DNA of 64,000 bases from Listeria goaensis (GCF_900186125.1 NZ_FYBQ01000002.1:186001-250000); one strand, 5' to 3'; numbered from the stretch's first letter, positions 8,283 to 17,522 are shown. The notes: a model not told the origin generated them from the letters alone. Numbers and translations are program-made.

Positions 8283-8652
8283 ACTTCCGCCAAAACGTCG
8301 TACAGCCCGCTTTGTCTTCAATATTAAATTCAATAATCCGTCGTAATAAGTCGTAGTCAATTGGTTTATCCCATGGGAATTGAATGAGCATTTTCGTATG
8401 GCTGTAGCCCGCCTTTTTAATTTCTTCTGAAAAAGCTTCAATGCCAACAAGTTCTGGGGACATGGCTAAATGTTTTTTAGAAACGCTAAAGCCTGCAATG
8501 AATGTGTCATGATCCGTGAACATCGGTTGGTTCCAAGCAATTCGTTTACCTAAGTTTGGGAACGTCTTCTCCACCCAACCTAGCACTTCAGCAGTTCGTG
8601 CCTGCTGTTCGGGCACCTCAATTTGTCCAATAAAATCTTCGAATGTTTCCAC
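8281..8652 (-). CDS. fra: Fra/YdhG frataxin-like iron chaperone (DUF1801)
   Basis: 123 residues with close likeness to B. subtilis YdhG, renamed Fra: the stretches IAWNQPMFTDHDTFIAGFSV, SKKHLAMSPE and FNIEDKAGCTTFWRK are shared signatures (recalled, not aligned by program). In B. subtilis Fra delivers ferrous iron for Fe-S cluster and heme formation in the cytosol. Here it is a single gene with an AGGAGG ribosome binding site. Its neighbour is the activase fusion, a family that uses Fe-S clusters, though divergent regulation links are not visible. DUF1801 members vary, so the iron role is inferred from likeness to Fra. Confidence 0.8.
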   Translation of the reverse strand: METFEDFIGQIEVPEQQARTAEVLGWVEKTFPNLGKRIAWNQPMFTDHDTFIAGFSVSKKHLAMSPELVGIEAFSEEIKKAGYSHTKMLIQFPWDKPIDYDLLRRIIEFNIEDKAGCTTFWRK

Positions 8653-8716
8653 TTTTGCTTCCTCCTTTCAGTTGCGTTTAGTTTAATTGTAACGGAAGAA
8701 ACGAAATTTACAAGTG

Positions 8717-11700
8717 TTACTCACGGCAATCGCACTGACACCCTCCACCGCAACAGCCTTGCTCGCTCCTTGCGACTTGTGCAATCGTTTCGGCGGGCAC
8801 ACTTTCTTTCGCGCGCTTCACGGTTTCGCCGATTTTTGCGGCAGGCGCGCTCTCGCGGACTTTTCGCGCTTTGTCGAGAATGGCATTTTTGGGATTAAAG
8901 CGCTTCGCCCCCGTGCTCACTTTTCCTTCTTCCTGCACATCTTCCATGCCTTTTTTGGCTATCGAAAGCATCAGTTTAATGCGATTCAATTGGTTGACCG
9001 CACTCGACCCAGCATCGTAGTCAATCGACATAATGTTCGCATGTGGATAGAGCTTTTTAAGCCCTTTAATCATGCCGCGCCCAGTAATGTGATTAGGAAG
9101 ACAAGCGAACGGCTGCAAGCAGGCAATATTTGGCACATCGCTATCTAACAGCTCGAACATTTCGCCCGTTAAGAACCAGCCTTCCCCCATTTTGTTTCCG
9201 AGTGACAACAATTGGCTCGCTTTTTCAGCGATAACTTCAATACTTTCTGGGGCGTCAAAACGCGTGCTCGCACGAAGCGCATCTGTGACTGGCTTGCGGT
9301 ACTGATTGATGGCGGGAATCGCAAGGCTTTGTTTCGCAAATGATTTCACTTTTGAACGACCGAACGTATTGGCCGCAAAATGGTCGTCATAGCAGCAATA
9401 TAGCAGGAAGTCGACCAAATCTGGCACGACAGCTTCCCCGCCCTCTTGTTCGATGACGTCAACAATACTGTTGTTGGCACCTGGGTGGAACTTCACCAAA
9501 ATTTCCCCCACAACGCCGACACGAGGTTTCTTCTCCGAGCTAATTGGCAGCTTATCAAACGCGTCGACCATTTCTTTTGCAAAAGCTTTATACGCTCTAA
9601 AGGAATATTGTTCCATGAGTGTCTTCGCTTTTCCGAGGTACTCGTGATACAACTTATTCGCACTGCCTGGTGTGACTTCATACGGCCGGGTCCTGTACAA
9701 CATGCGATCTAGCGCGTCACCGATAGATAGCCCCGCCATAAACCTCGTTAATAGTTTTGGTGAAAGCTTAAACCCAGGCTGCTTCTCAAGTCCATTCGCG
9801 TTTAGCGAGATAACTGGAATGCCTTCGATTTCGGCTTCACGGAGCGCTTTTTTGAGCATTGAAATGTAATTGGTCGCCCGGCAACCGCCGCCTGTTTGTG
9901 TCATGAGAACGGCCGTTTTATTCAAATCATAATCGCCATGTTTCAGCGCATCCATCATTTGTCCGATGGTTAAAATGGCTGGGTAGCAGGCATCATTATT
10001 GACGTAGCGCAAACCTTCGTCAACAGCACGCGGTGTAACGGCAGGCAAGACTTCCAAGTTATAACCGCTAACTCGACCGGCCGCTTCAAGAAGGGCAAAA
10101 TGCGTTGGCGCAAGTTGTGGCGCTAAAATGGTGTAGCCTGCTTTGCGCATTTCTTTTGTGAAGAGCGTTCTCGGTTCTGGTGGCGCCATTTCAGTTGGCA
10201 AGACGCCGTTTCTATCCCGCTCGTCAATCGCCGCTTTTAAAGAGCGCACGCGGATTCTAGCCGCCCCTAAATTGTTGATTTCATCAATTTTAAGAAGTGT
10301 ATAGACTTTTCCGTGACCTTCAATGATTTCTTGGCACATATCCGTCGTAATCGCATCAAGTCCGCACCCGAATGATGTCAATTGGACGAACTCCAAGTCC
10401 TTCCTTTTCCCCGTAAAGCTTGCCGCGCGGTAAAGTCTTGCGTGGTATTTCCACTGGTTTTCAACGCGCAAATCATGCTCCATTTCGCCGAGGTGCGAAA
10501 TCGAATCTTCGGTCAAAACGGCCATCCCGTTCATCGTAATGAGTTCTGGAATGCCGTGGTTCACTTCTGGGTCTATGTGATACGGGTGACCCGCAAGCAC
10601 AATACCCTTCACTTTGTTTTTCGCCATGTACTCCAGTGCCGCTTCACCTTCATTTTGAATATCTAGACGGCATTTCTCAGCTTCGGCAAGGCCAGCCAAA
10701 ACGGCTTGTTCCATTTCTTCGGCTGGGATGTCAGGGAAAGTAAGTTTCATCGTTTCGATAAATGATTTTTCATTGTCAAGCGCGATAAACGGGCTAAACA
10801 TTGGGATTTCTTTTTCCTCGAGCGCATCAACATTCACACGAATCACTTCTGGATAGCCGGCCACAACAGGACAGTTAAAGTTGTTTGTTGCTTCACCAAA
10901 TTCGGGTTTTTCGTACACGACCGATGGATAAAAGACTGCATCGACTTTTTTGCGCACTAAATCCATCACGTGCCCGTGCGTTAGTTTTGCTGGATAGCAA
11001 ACGGCTTCTGACGCAATCGTTTCGATGCCTTTTTCATATAGGTTTTTCGATGATTTACTAGAGAGTACAACCCGGTAACCCAACTGGTTGAAAATAGTAA
11101 ACCATAGCGGGTAATTTTCAAACACATTCAAAGCGCGCGGAATACCAATTGAACCTCTTGTTGCTTCGGTTTTCTTCAGCGCCTTGTAATCAAACGTGCG
11201 TTTTAGTTTATACGCGTACAAATTGGGCAGCAAATTCCGAGTCGTCTCCACTCGCTCGCCGCGTTCACAGCGGTTGCCACTTACAAACGTGCGGTCGTCG
11301 CCGAAGCGCGTCACGGTTAATTGACATGTATTGCTGCACAAGTTACATCTGGACTGCGATGTCTCCGCACTAAATTCGCGTAATTTTTCCAAAACAAGCA
11401 TTTCAGTCACTTCGCCTGTTTCATAATGTTCACGCGCGATTAGCGCCGCCCCGTATGCCCCCATCATGCCGGCAATATCTGGGCGCACAACTTCGCGTCC
11501 GGTTAAGAGTTCAAAAGCACGCAAAACCGCTTCGTTATAAAACGTTCCGCCTTGTACGATGACTTTTTCACCGATATCTTTTGGACTGCGAAGTTTGATT
11601 ACTTTTTGGAGCGCATTTTTCACAACGGAATACGCCAGCCCCGCCGATAGATCCTCAAGGGTTACGCCCTCTTTTTGAACTTGTTTGACTTTTGAGTTCA

Positions 11701-13156
11701 TAAAGACCGTACAGCGCGAACCTAAATCAACGGGTTCCTTCGCACTAAGCGCACGCTCTGCAAATTCTTCGATTGGCACATCAAGCGTATGAGCAAACGT
11801 TTCAAGAAACGAACCACAACCAGCCGAACAAGCCTCGTTTAGCATCAGGCTATCCAGTGCGCGATTTTTAATTTTCATACATTTCATATCTTGTCCGCCG
11901 ATATCCAAAATAAAATCAACATCCGGTAAAAACTCGCGTGCCGCCCGGTAATGCGCGACCGTTTCAATTTCGCCAACATCAATTTTAAGCGCCGCCTTAA
12001 TAAGCGATTCACCGTAACCCGTTATACCCGACTGCACAATTTGTACTTCTTCCGGCAGTTTTTCATACAAGTCACTCGTCGCATCAATGACCGACTGAAG
12101 CGGATTCCCATTATTACTTCCATAAAAGCTATATAAAATTTCGTTGTTTGTCCCCATCAAAATAAGTTTTGTCGTCGTTGAACCCGCATCAATTCCCAGA
12201 TACGCATCACCTATGTAACTCGACAACTCTGCACGTGGCGCCTTCATCTCACCGTGTCTTGTCCGAAAGGCCACTAAATCTTCTGCTTTTGTAAAAAGTG
12301 GGGGTAGCGTCACCGTATCTTTTGCGAGGCTGGATAAATCCATGCCCGACAAGCGGCGCGTCACACTGTCGATTGAAATGGCCTCACTGTCAAACCCAGT
12401 AAACGCCGTGCCAAGCGCAATGAAATACTCCGCGTTTAGCGGCGCAATAATATCTTCTTCCTTCATTTTAAGTGTTTCCGTAAAACGAAAGCGCAATTGA
12501 TCCAAAAACGTCAGCGGCCCGCCTAGAAACGCTACCTTCCCTCGAATTGGACGCCCACAAGCAAGTCCAGAAATCGTTTGCGTTACGACACTTTGGAAAA
12601 TGGACGCCGCAATATCTTCTTTTCTGGCACCTTCATTTAAAAGTGGCTGAACGTCTGTTTTCGCGAACACTCCGCATCTTGAGGCAATCGGATAAATAGT
12701 TTGAGCGTTTTTCGCCAATTCGTTTAAGCCTGTTGGATCAGTTTGAACAAGCGTTGCAATTTGATCAATAAATGCACCCGTTCCACCCGCACATGCGTTA
12801 TTCATGCGCTGTTCAATTCCGCCTGAAAAATAAATAATTTTTGCATCTTCCCCGCCAAGTTCAATAACGACATCTGTTTCTGGAATCACTTTTTCTACAG
12901 CTTCTGTACAAGCGATTACTTCCTGAACAAAATCCACTTCCAAGAATTTTGAAATCGCAAGGCCGGAAGAACCCGTAATCTTAAAGGTCATTTCGTCTGT
13001 TGAACATTTTTCCTTTAAATCTTCCATAATTAGTAGCGTTACCTTTTTGATGTCCGAATAGTGTCTGCGGTATGTTTGAAATAGAATTTCTCCTTCTTCA
13101 TTCAATGCGACGGCTTTTGCTGTAGTTGAGCCGACATCAAGTCCGACATGAATCAT
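8717..13156 (-). CDS. Giant acyl-CoA dehydratase activase fusion (two BadF/BadG ATPases + DUF2229 + HgdB-like)
   Basis: About 1479 residues. Domain order: first ASKHA ATPase/activase (residues about 1-260; GLDVGSTTAKA, GGEDAKII, NNACAGGTGAF), second ATPase (about 318-580; GIDAGSTTTKL, GGQDMKCMK, NEACSAGCGSF), a cysteine cluster (RCNLCSNTC, near 605), DUF2229 (about 660-880) and a 2-hydroxyacyl-CoA dehydratase-like region (about 900-1400; NDACYPA, TGGGCRATN, QPFACLPNH). The extreme C-terminus is cysteine-rich (CCGGGCQCDC). Archetypal activases are homodimers of about 260 residues that pass an electron to a separate dehydratase; here everything is on one chain and no dehydratase subunit gene lies nearby. 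The substrate is unknown. The ATG at 13156 is preferred because the GGAAGG site abuts the ATG at 13165. A TetR-like operator lies at 13246-13263. Confidence 0.85.
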   Translation of the reverse strand: MIHVGLDVGSTTAKAVALNEEGEILFQTYRRHYSDIKKVTLLIMEDLKEKCSTDEMTFKITGSSGLAISKFLEVDFVQEVIACTEAVEKVIPETDVVIELGGEDAKIIYFSGGIEQRMNNACAGGTGAFIDQIATLVQTDPTGLNELAKNAQTIYPIASRCGVFAKTDVQPLLNEGARKEDIAASIFQSVVTQTISGLACGRPIRGKVAFLGGPLTFLDQLRFRFTETLKMKEEDIIAPLNAEYFIALGTAFTGFDSEAISIDSVTRRLSGMDLSSLAKDTVTLPPLFTKAEDLVAFRTRHGEMKAPRAELSSYIGDAYLGIDAGSTTTKLILMGTNNEILYSFYGSNNGNPLQSVIDATSDLYEKLPEEVQIVQSGITGYGESLIKAALKIDVGEIETVAHYRAAREFLPDVDFILDIGGQDMKCMKIKNRALDSLMLNEACSAGCGSFLETFAHTLDVPIEEFAERALSAKEPVDLGSRCTVFMNSKVKQVQKEGVTLEDLSAGLAYSVVKNALQKVIKLRSPKDIGEKVIVQGGTFYNEAVLRAFELLTGREVVRPDIAGMMGAYGAALIAREHYETGEVTEMLVLEKLREFSAETSQSRCNLCSNTCQLTVTRFGDDRTFVSGNRCERGERVETTRNLLPNLYAYKLKRTFDYKALKKTEATRGSIGIPRALNVFENYPLWFTIFNQLGYRVVLSSKSSKNLYEKGIETIASEAVCYPAKLTHGHVMDLVRKKVDAVFYPSVVYEKPEFGEATNNFNCPVVAGYPEVIRVNVDALEEKEIPMFSPFIALDNEKSFIETMKLTFPDIPAEEMEQAVLAGLAEAEKCRLDIQNEGEAALEYMAKNKVKGIVLAGHPYHIDPEVNHGIPELITMNGMAVLTEDSISHLGEMEHDLRVENQWKYHARLYRAASFTGKRKDLEFVQLTSFGCGLDAITTDMCQEIIEGHGKVYTLLKIDEINNLGAARIRVRSLKAAIDERDRNGVLPTEMAPPEPRTLFTKEMRKAGYTILAPQLAPTHFALLEAAGRVSGYNLEVLPAVTPRAVDEGLRYVNNDACYPAILTIGQMMDALKHGDYDLNKTAVLMTQTGGGCRATNYISMLKKALREAEIEGIPVISLNANGLEKQPGFKLSPKLLTRFMAGLSIGDALDRMLYRTRPYEVTPGSANKLYHEYLGKAKTLMEQYSFRAYKAFAKEMVDAFDKLPISSEKKPRVGVVGEILVKFHPGANNSIVDVIEQEGGEAVVPDLVDFLLYCCYDDHFAANTFGRSKVKSFAKQSLAIPAINQYRKPVTDALRASTRFDAPESIEVIAEKASQLLSLGNKMGEGWFLTGEMFELLDSDVPNIACLQPFACLPNHITGRGMIKGLKKLYPHANIMSIDYDAGSSAVNQLNRIKLMLSIAKKGMEDVQEEGKVSTGAKRFNPKNAILDKARKVRESAPAAKIGETVKRAKESVPAETIAQVARSEQGCCGGGCQCDCRE

Positions 13157-13245
13157 TTTTCTCATCCTTCCCCATTACATGTTCAAAATATCACATTTTT
13201 TCTTTTGATTGTACCTTAATTCACAAATTAATAGTTGTTAAAAAA

Positions 13246-13263
13246 TGAGTGATTACTCACTCA
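13246..13263. promoter_or_regulatory. TetR/FadR-like inverted repeat upstream of the activase gene
   Basis: TGAGTGA-TTAC-TCACTCA is a perfect 7-bp inverted repeat with a 4-base centre, 90 bases upstream of the activase start. Its 18-base frame and half-site resemble the TetR-family FadR operator of B. subtilis (TGAATGAATANTCATTCA, recalled). No TetR gene is in the window, so the regulator would act from elsewhere. Confidence 0.5.
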
Positions 13264-13354
13264 AAAGACGAGTGCATAGAAAATAAAAATAGACACCCTT
13301 ATTTTTACACTTTTGTTTCTATTTGTAAAGGAAAAACCTGTTTGATGTAGTAGA

Positions 13355-13424
13355 TTGACATTTTCATTAACCGTGCTAAAATTAATACAGAAAGAGCTAG
13401 TGTATTATTTATTTCTAATACACT
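13355..13424 (+). promoter_or_regulatory. manR promoter and ManR-box-like inverted repeat
   Basis: TTGACA (13355-13360), 16 bases and an extended -10 TGCTAAAAT (13375-13382) form a sigma-A promoter. Downstream, AGTGTATTA (13399-13407) and TAATACACT (13416-13424) are perfect inverted copies separated by 8 bases. The same core AGYGTATT recurs twice upstream of the PTS promoter (16359, 16380), suggesting one protein reads both sites. The remainder of the 300-base divergent region (13157-13458) holds only the TetR-like site at 13246. Confidence 0.55.
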
Positions 13425-13458
13425 CCGATGCCATTAAATTTAAAAAGGTGGGTTTAAG

Positions 13459-16275
13459 TTGAAGCGTATTGATAAAATTTATCAACATTTAGCGGATTTA
13501 TCTTCCAAAACAACAATCCGCAAACAAATTGCTGAAAAAGACGGCTTTACAGCAACCATCATCGCGAATGACTTACATATTTTAAGAAATAATGTCAGCA
13601 TGGAACTCAATGAACTTTTCAGACAAGGGAAAATTGTCAAAGTAAACAGCCGACCAGTTCTTTACTTCGTTCGACAAACGATTGAAGAAGCAATCGAACG
13701 CCCTCTCTCTGAAGACGAACTCACCTTTAGTCAGACAGAAGATCTTTTAGCTCTCTTCACTTCCGACACAATGAAAAAAAGTCCATTTGAAAACTTAATT
13801 GGCGCTAGCGAAAGTTTGAAAACACCTGTCGAACAAGCGAAAGCAGCCATGCTTTATCCACCAAATGGGCTTCATACGCTTATTTTAGGACAAACGGGTG
13901 TTGGGAAAACACTCTTCGCCAATTTAATGTATCGTTTCGCCCATCATGCAAATCGTTTAACGCAAGACGCGCCGTTTATCGTCTTCAATTGTGCGGACTA
14001 CTATAACAATCCGCAACTGCTTATGTCGCATATTTTTGGGCACGTAAAAGGCGCTTTCACTGGCGCTGACGGCGAAAAAGAAGGCCTCGTTGAAAAAGCA
14101 AACGGCGGCATTTTGTTTTTAGACGAGATTCACCGCCTTCCTCCTGAAGGCCAAGAAATGATTTTCTACCTGATGGATTCTGGCACCTTCAATAAACTTG
14201 GCGAAACGGATCGCAAACGAAAATCGAATGTTTTAATTATCGGAGCAACGACCGAAAACCCCGAATCTTCTCTATTAAAAACGTTTGTAAGACGCATTCC
14301 GATTACAGTTTCGCTTCCCTCACTTGATGAGCGGACGGCGAAAGAACGTGTAGAACTGCTCACCCACTTACTTTCCAATGAAGCGCACCGCGTCAATAAA
14401 CCTATTCGGATTGAAGATGAAGCCGCGAAAGCACTGCTTGGCAATACGACTAGCGGAAATATCGGGCAACTAAAATCGAATATTCAACTTGTTTGCGCAC
14501 AAGGATTTTTAAATAGTTTCGATCAAGATGATGCCATTTTAATTGACTTTAAGACGTTACCAATTGAAATTAAAGATGGTTTCTTCCATTTTAGTGGCCG
14601 CCGTAAAGAATTACAGGAAATATCGGAATATCTTGAGCCATACACGACCATTTATCCTGAACAAATTCGTCCGCTCATCACAACTGATGAATATGAACCG
14701 AACTTTAATTTGTATAAAATCATCGAAGACAAAGCTTCTATTTTAATGGATCAAGGCGTTCTAGATGATGATATTAAAAAATTTATTACGATGGATATCG
14801 ACATTCATTTAAATAGCTTTTATAACAAATTTAAAAACACGATTCAGACGCGTGAGAACATTTTAAAAATCGTCAATGAAGACATTTTGAATTTCGCCGA
14901 AGAAATCAAACTACGCGCCGAGCGTCACCTACACAAAAAGCTGAACGAACGATTTGTTTTAGCGTTTAGTCTCCATTTAACTTCCTTTATTAAAAGAGTA
15001 GAAAGTAACAAGCCGTTAAAATATACGAACATCGAAACGGTTATTAACGATAAACCGGAAGCTTACGAGATTTCTTGTGAAATAAAAGATGAAATTGAAG
15101 CTGTCTTTCACATTCGCGTGCCCAACATGGAAGTGATGTACTTAACGCTGTTAATTAGTTCGCTCTTAAAAGAACAGGAGAACGCCCGGGTTGCAGTCCT
15201 AGTTGCGGCGCACGGTAACAATACGGCTACCAGCATGGTCGGCGTTGCTAAAAAACTGCTCGGTGATGGACTCGTGGAAGGAATCGACATGCCGCTCGAC
15301 CAAAGCCCTAAAGTTGTGCTTGATAAACTGACGGAACGGGCCAAAGAACTCGATATGGGACGCGGCGTCTTGTTGCTCGTTGACATGGGTTCCCTTACTG
15401 GTTTTGCACAAGTCATTGCTGAGCGCACGGGGATTGAAGTTCGCTCTATTGATATGGTATCCACGGCGACGGTCATCGAGTCGGTACGGAAATCCAATAT
15501 TTTAGACATGGATATCGACAGCATTTATGACTCACTAAAAGACTTCCGCGGCTACGGTGGCTATGCTTCCGACAATGATTTGCAAGACCCAACTGGCAAG
15601 CCCCATGCGATCGTGACAATTTGCGCAACTGGTGAAGGTACGGCCGAGAAATTACAAATTTTCATTGAAAACATTTTAGATACAATAACGACCGAGCACA
15701 TTCACGTTGTCCCAATTAGTGTAGCAGAAATGCAGCCGCGCCTTGCAGAACTTCAAAACGAATACGACATTCTGATGGCGGTTGGGATTGCCGATCCCAA
15801 AATGTCGATTCCCTTCATTCCGATTGAACGTTTATTCGCGAGTGATGGTGAGGAACACCTCGTTAGCCTCGTCAAACAGCGAAATATTTTCGTCCAAAAA
15901 AGTGAAACAAACCGCATTACAAAAGAAGTCGTGGAAGACAGCCTGAATGAATTTCTCACGTATTTGAACCCGAAAAAAACCATTGACATTTTAAATACCT
16001 TCAGCTCTGTTTTGGTAGAAAATCTCGGTCAAAAAATCGACAGCGCCCACCAGATCAACCTTCTCATACACGTCGGATGCGCCCTCGAAAGAATGGTCAT
16101 AAACGACAGTTTGATTTATCGTGAATCAAAAGAAAGCTTCGACCCCCACATTTTAACTGCCCTAGAAGCAGCAAATGAAGCCGTCAGAAAACGAATGAAT
16201 CTTTCTTTAACAAAAGATGAAATTTACTACATCCACGACATTCTAAAAGATATTTATTTACAAAAAACACCATAG
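13459..16275 (+). CDS. manR: ManR (LevR-type) sigma54-dependent PTS regulator
   Basis: 938 residues. Order: N-terminal HTH (1-60), AAA+ sigma54-activator domain (about 110-370) with Walker A GQTGVGKT near 145, the sigma54 contact loop GAFTGA near 200 and Walker B ILFLDEIH near 220, then PRD1 (about 415-530), an EIIA-Man-like domain (about 575-700, AAHGNN with the phosphorylatable His), an EIIB-like segment and PRD2 (about 845-938, LIHVGCALERM). LevR-type proteins drive sigma54 transcription of mannose-class PTS operons and are tuned by PTS phosphorylation. The TTG start follows AAGGTGGG. The mpo PTS genes lie directly downstream behind a readable sigma54 promoter. In L. monocytogenes, ManR of this locus also controls the main glucose PTS mpt. 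Confidence 0.93.
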   Translation: MKRIDKIYQHLADLSSKTTIRKQIAEKDGFTATIIANDLHILRNNVSMELNELFRQGKIVKVNSRPVLYFVRQTIEEAIERPLSEDELTFSQTEDLLALFTSDTMKKSPFENLIGASESLKTPVEQAKAAMLYPPNGLHTLILGQTGVGKTLFANLMYRFAHHANRLTQDAPFIVFNCADYYNNPQLLMSHIFGHVKGAFTGADGEKEGLVEKANGGILFLDEIHRLPPEGQEMIFYLMDSGTFNKLGETDRKRKSNVLIIGATTENPESSLLKTFVRRIPITVSLPSLDERTAKERVELLTHLLSNEAHRVNKPIRIEDEAAKALLGNTTSGNIGQLKSNIQLVCAQGFLNSFDQDDAILIDFKTLPIEIKDGFFHFSGRRKELQEISEYLEPYTTIYPEQIRPLITTDEYEPNFNLYKIIEDKASILMDQGVLDDDIKKFITMDIDIHLNSFYNKFKNTIQTRENILKIVNEDILNFAEEIKLRAERHLHKKLNERFVLAFSLHLTSFIKRVESNKPLKYTNIETVINDKPEAYEISCEIKDEIEAVFHIRVPNMEVMYLTLLISSLLKEQENARVAVLVAAHGNNTATSMVGVAKKLLGDGLVEGIDMPLDQSPKVVLDKLTERAKELDMGRGVLLLVDMGSLTGFAQVIAERTGIEVRSIDMVSTATVIESVRKSNILDMDIDSIYDSLKDFRGYGGYASDNDLQDPTGKPHAIVTICATGEGTAEKLQIFIENILDTITTEHIHVVPISVAEMQPRLAELQNEYDILMAVGIADPKMSIPFIPIERLFASDGEEHLVSLVKQRNIFVQKSETNRITKEVVEDSLNEFLTYLNPKKTIDILNTFSSVLVENLGQKIDSAHQINLLIHVGCALERMVINDSLIYRESKESFDPHILTALEAANEAVRKRMNLSLTKDEIYYIHDILKDIYLQKTP

Positions 16276-16280
16276 CACCA

Positions 16281-16307
16281 AAGAGGCAAGATTTGCCTCT
16301 TTTTTTG
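16281..16307 (+). terminator. Terminator after manR
   Basis: AAGAGGCAA and TTGCCTCTT (16281-16301) with a 3-base loop are followed by seven T. Confidence 0.85.
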
Positions 16308-16332
16308 TTTGCACTCCAATTTTACAGGGTAA
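16307..16332 (+). promoter_or_regulatory. SigB-type promoter of the mpo operon
   Basis: GTTT (16307-16310), 16 bases and GGGTAA (16327-16332) match the general-stress sigma factor consensus. Published SigB regulons of L. monocytogenes include the mpo operon (recalled), which supports the reading. The site is 200 bases upstream of the first PTS gene. Confidence 0.65.
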
Positions 16333-16358
16333 TGTAGTTTATGTGTCAAAATAAAATT

Positions 16359-16388
16359 AGTGTATTGGAAACCTTCTTTAGCGTATTA
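16359..16388 (+). promoter_or_regulatory. Tandem ManR-box candidates (upstream activating sites)
   Basis: AGTGTATT at 16359-16366 and AGCGTATTA at 16380-16388 are direct repeats 21 bases apart (two helical turns), about 100-130 bases upstream of the predicted sigma54 start point. That is where activators of this class bind. The same core forms an inverted repeat before manR. Confidence 0.5.
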
Positions 16389-16462
16389 GGCACAATATAT
16401 TACATATCAGACAATTGCTTTCTACACTGATTTATCAAGAATTAAGGGGGGATACTCTAAAT

Positions 16463-16478
16463 CGGCATGCTTCTTGCA
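16463..16478 (+). promoter_or_regulatory. Sigma54 (-24/-12) promoter of the mpo operon
   Basis: CGGCATG-CTTC-TTGCA matches the TGGCAYR-N4-TTGCW consensus at all but the first base, with exactly 10 bases between GG (16464-16465) and GC (16476-16477). Transcription would start near 16488, 38 bases before the first PTS gene. The upstream gene is a sigma54 activator, which makes this call strong. Confidence 0.85.
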
Positions 16479-16525
16479 TTCTATAAGATTGCGGGATTTT
16501 AAATTCGTCAAGAAGGAGGAGATAA

Positions 16526-16963
16526 ATGATGCCAGTAGGGATTATCATTGGCACACATGGTGAATCAGCCCGTGAATTATTAAAGTCGGCTGAAATGATC
16601 ATTGGCAAACAGGAAAATGTAGAATACATTACATTTGTTCCCGGTGAAAACACGGATACTTTGATTGCCAAATATAAAGAAAAGCTGAATTTAATTGACT
16701 CTTCGCAAGGCGTTATCTTTATGGTTGACCTCTTTGGCGGAAGTCCTTATAACGCTTCCAGTACCATCGCCTTACCGGAAGAAAACATGGATGTTGTAAC
16801 AGGTGTGAACATTCCCATGCTGCTTGAAACCCTCGCAATGAGGGCTGGCGCTAACCTCAGCGATTTAGTTGACATTGCGATTCGTGCGGGTAGTGAGGGA
16901 GTGAAATCATTAAAACAAACATTACCAACTACAAATGAAAATGAAGGGGAGGACGATTTATAA
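16526..16963 (+). CDS. mpoA: Mannose-family PTS EIIA component
   Basis: 145 residues. IIGTHGESARELLKSAEMI contains the active-site histidine (about residue 10) that accepts phosphate from HPr, and FMVDLFGGSPYNAS is the second conserved stretch of EIIA-Man. It is soluble and cytoplasmic and stands apart from EIIB, unlike E. coli ManX. GGAGG is six bases before the ATG. First gene of the mpoABCD operon; its stop overlaps the EIIB start by one base. In L. monocytogenes MpoA and MpoB are thought to act as glucose sensors that set ManR activity. Confidence 0.92.
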   Translation: MMPVGIIIGTHGESARELLKSAEMIIGKQENVEYITFVPGENTDTLIAKYKEKLNLIDSSQGVIFMVDLFGGSPYNASSTIALPEENMDVVTGVNIPMLLETLAMRAGANLSDLVDIAIRAGSEGVKSLKQTLPTTNENEGEDDL

Positions 16964-17442
16964 TGGATATTCGTCTAGCAAGAATTGATGACCGTCTAAT
17001 TCACGGTCAAGTAGCTACAGTATGGACTAAAGAAACACAAGTAGAACGCATTATTGTCATCAATGATGATGTTGCAAAAGATCAAGTGCGTAAAACTTTA
17101 CTTACACAAGTTGCGCCGCCTGGTGTTAAAGCGAGCGTTGTCGATGTTGACAAAGGAATTCGCGTATACAACAACCCGAAATATGCGACTACACCCGTTA
17201 TGATGTTATTTACGAATCCGACGGACGTTTTAAAATTGGTGGAAAATGGTGTGGATATTAAGTCCGTCAACATCGGCGGCATGGCATTCCGTGAAGGCAA
17301 GAAACAAATTACGAACGCCGTTTCAGTAGATGAACAGGACAAGACTTCTTTCCGTGAGTTGGCCAAACGTGGCATCGAACTTGAAATCCGCAAAGTAGCT
17401 TCAGATAACAAAGTTCAACTAATACCGCTTATTGAAGAATAA
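16963..17442 (+). CDS. mpoB: Mannose-family PTS EIIB component
   Basis: 159 residues. LARIDDRLIHGQVATVW holds the phosphorylated histidine (about residue 15) of EIIB-Man/Sor proteins; GGMAFREGKKQITNAVSV is also typical. It takes phosphate from EIIA and passes it to sugar bound in EIIC/EIID, and in Listeria phosphorylates or dephosphorylates the ManR PRD2 domain. The start overlaps the upstream stop (TAATG), giving translational coupling. An 80-base gap without a clear terminator separates it from EIIC. Confidence 0.92.
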   Translation: MDIRLARIDDRLIHGQVATVWTKETQVERIIVINDDVAKDQVRKTLLTQVAPPGVKASVVDVDKGIRVYNNPKYATTPVMMLFTNPTDVLKLVENGVDIKSVNIGGMAFREGKKQITNAVSVDEQDKTSFRELAKRGIELEIRKVASDNKVQLIPLIEE

Positions 17443-17522
17443 TTCATAGTGCAAATTAAGCGCTTCTTTTTTCTAAAAAAATCGATCTTATATGTATTTT
17501 ATTAAAACTGGGAGGGAAAATA

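Noticed and set aside
8700-13160. Several plus-strand open frames of 60-144 codons inside the activase gene
   Set aside because: They lie opposite a single well-conserved coding frame, lack ribosome binding sites and have random composition.
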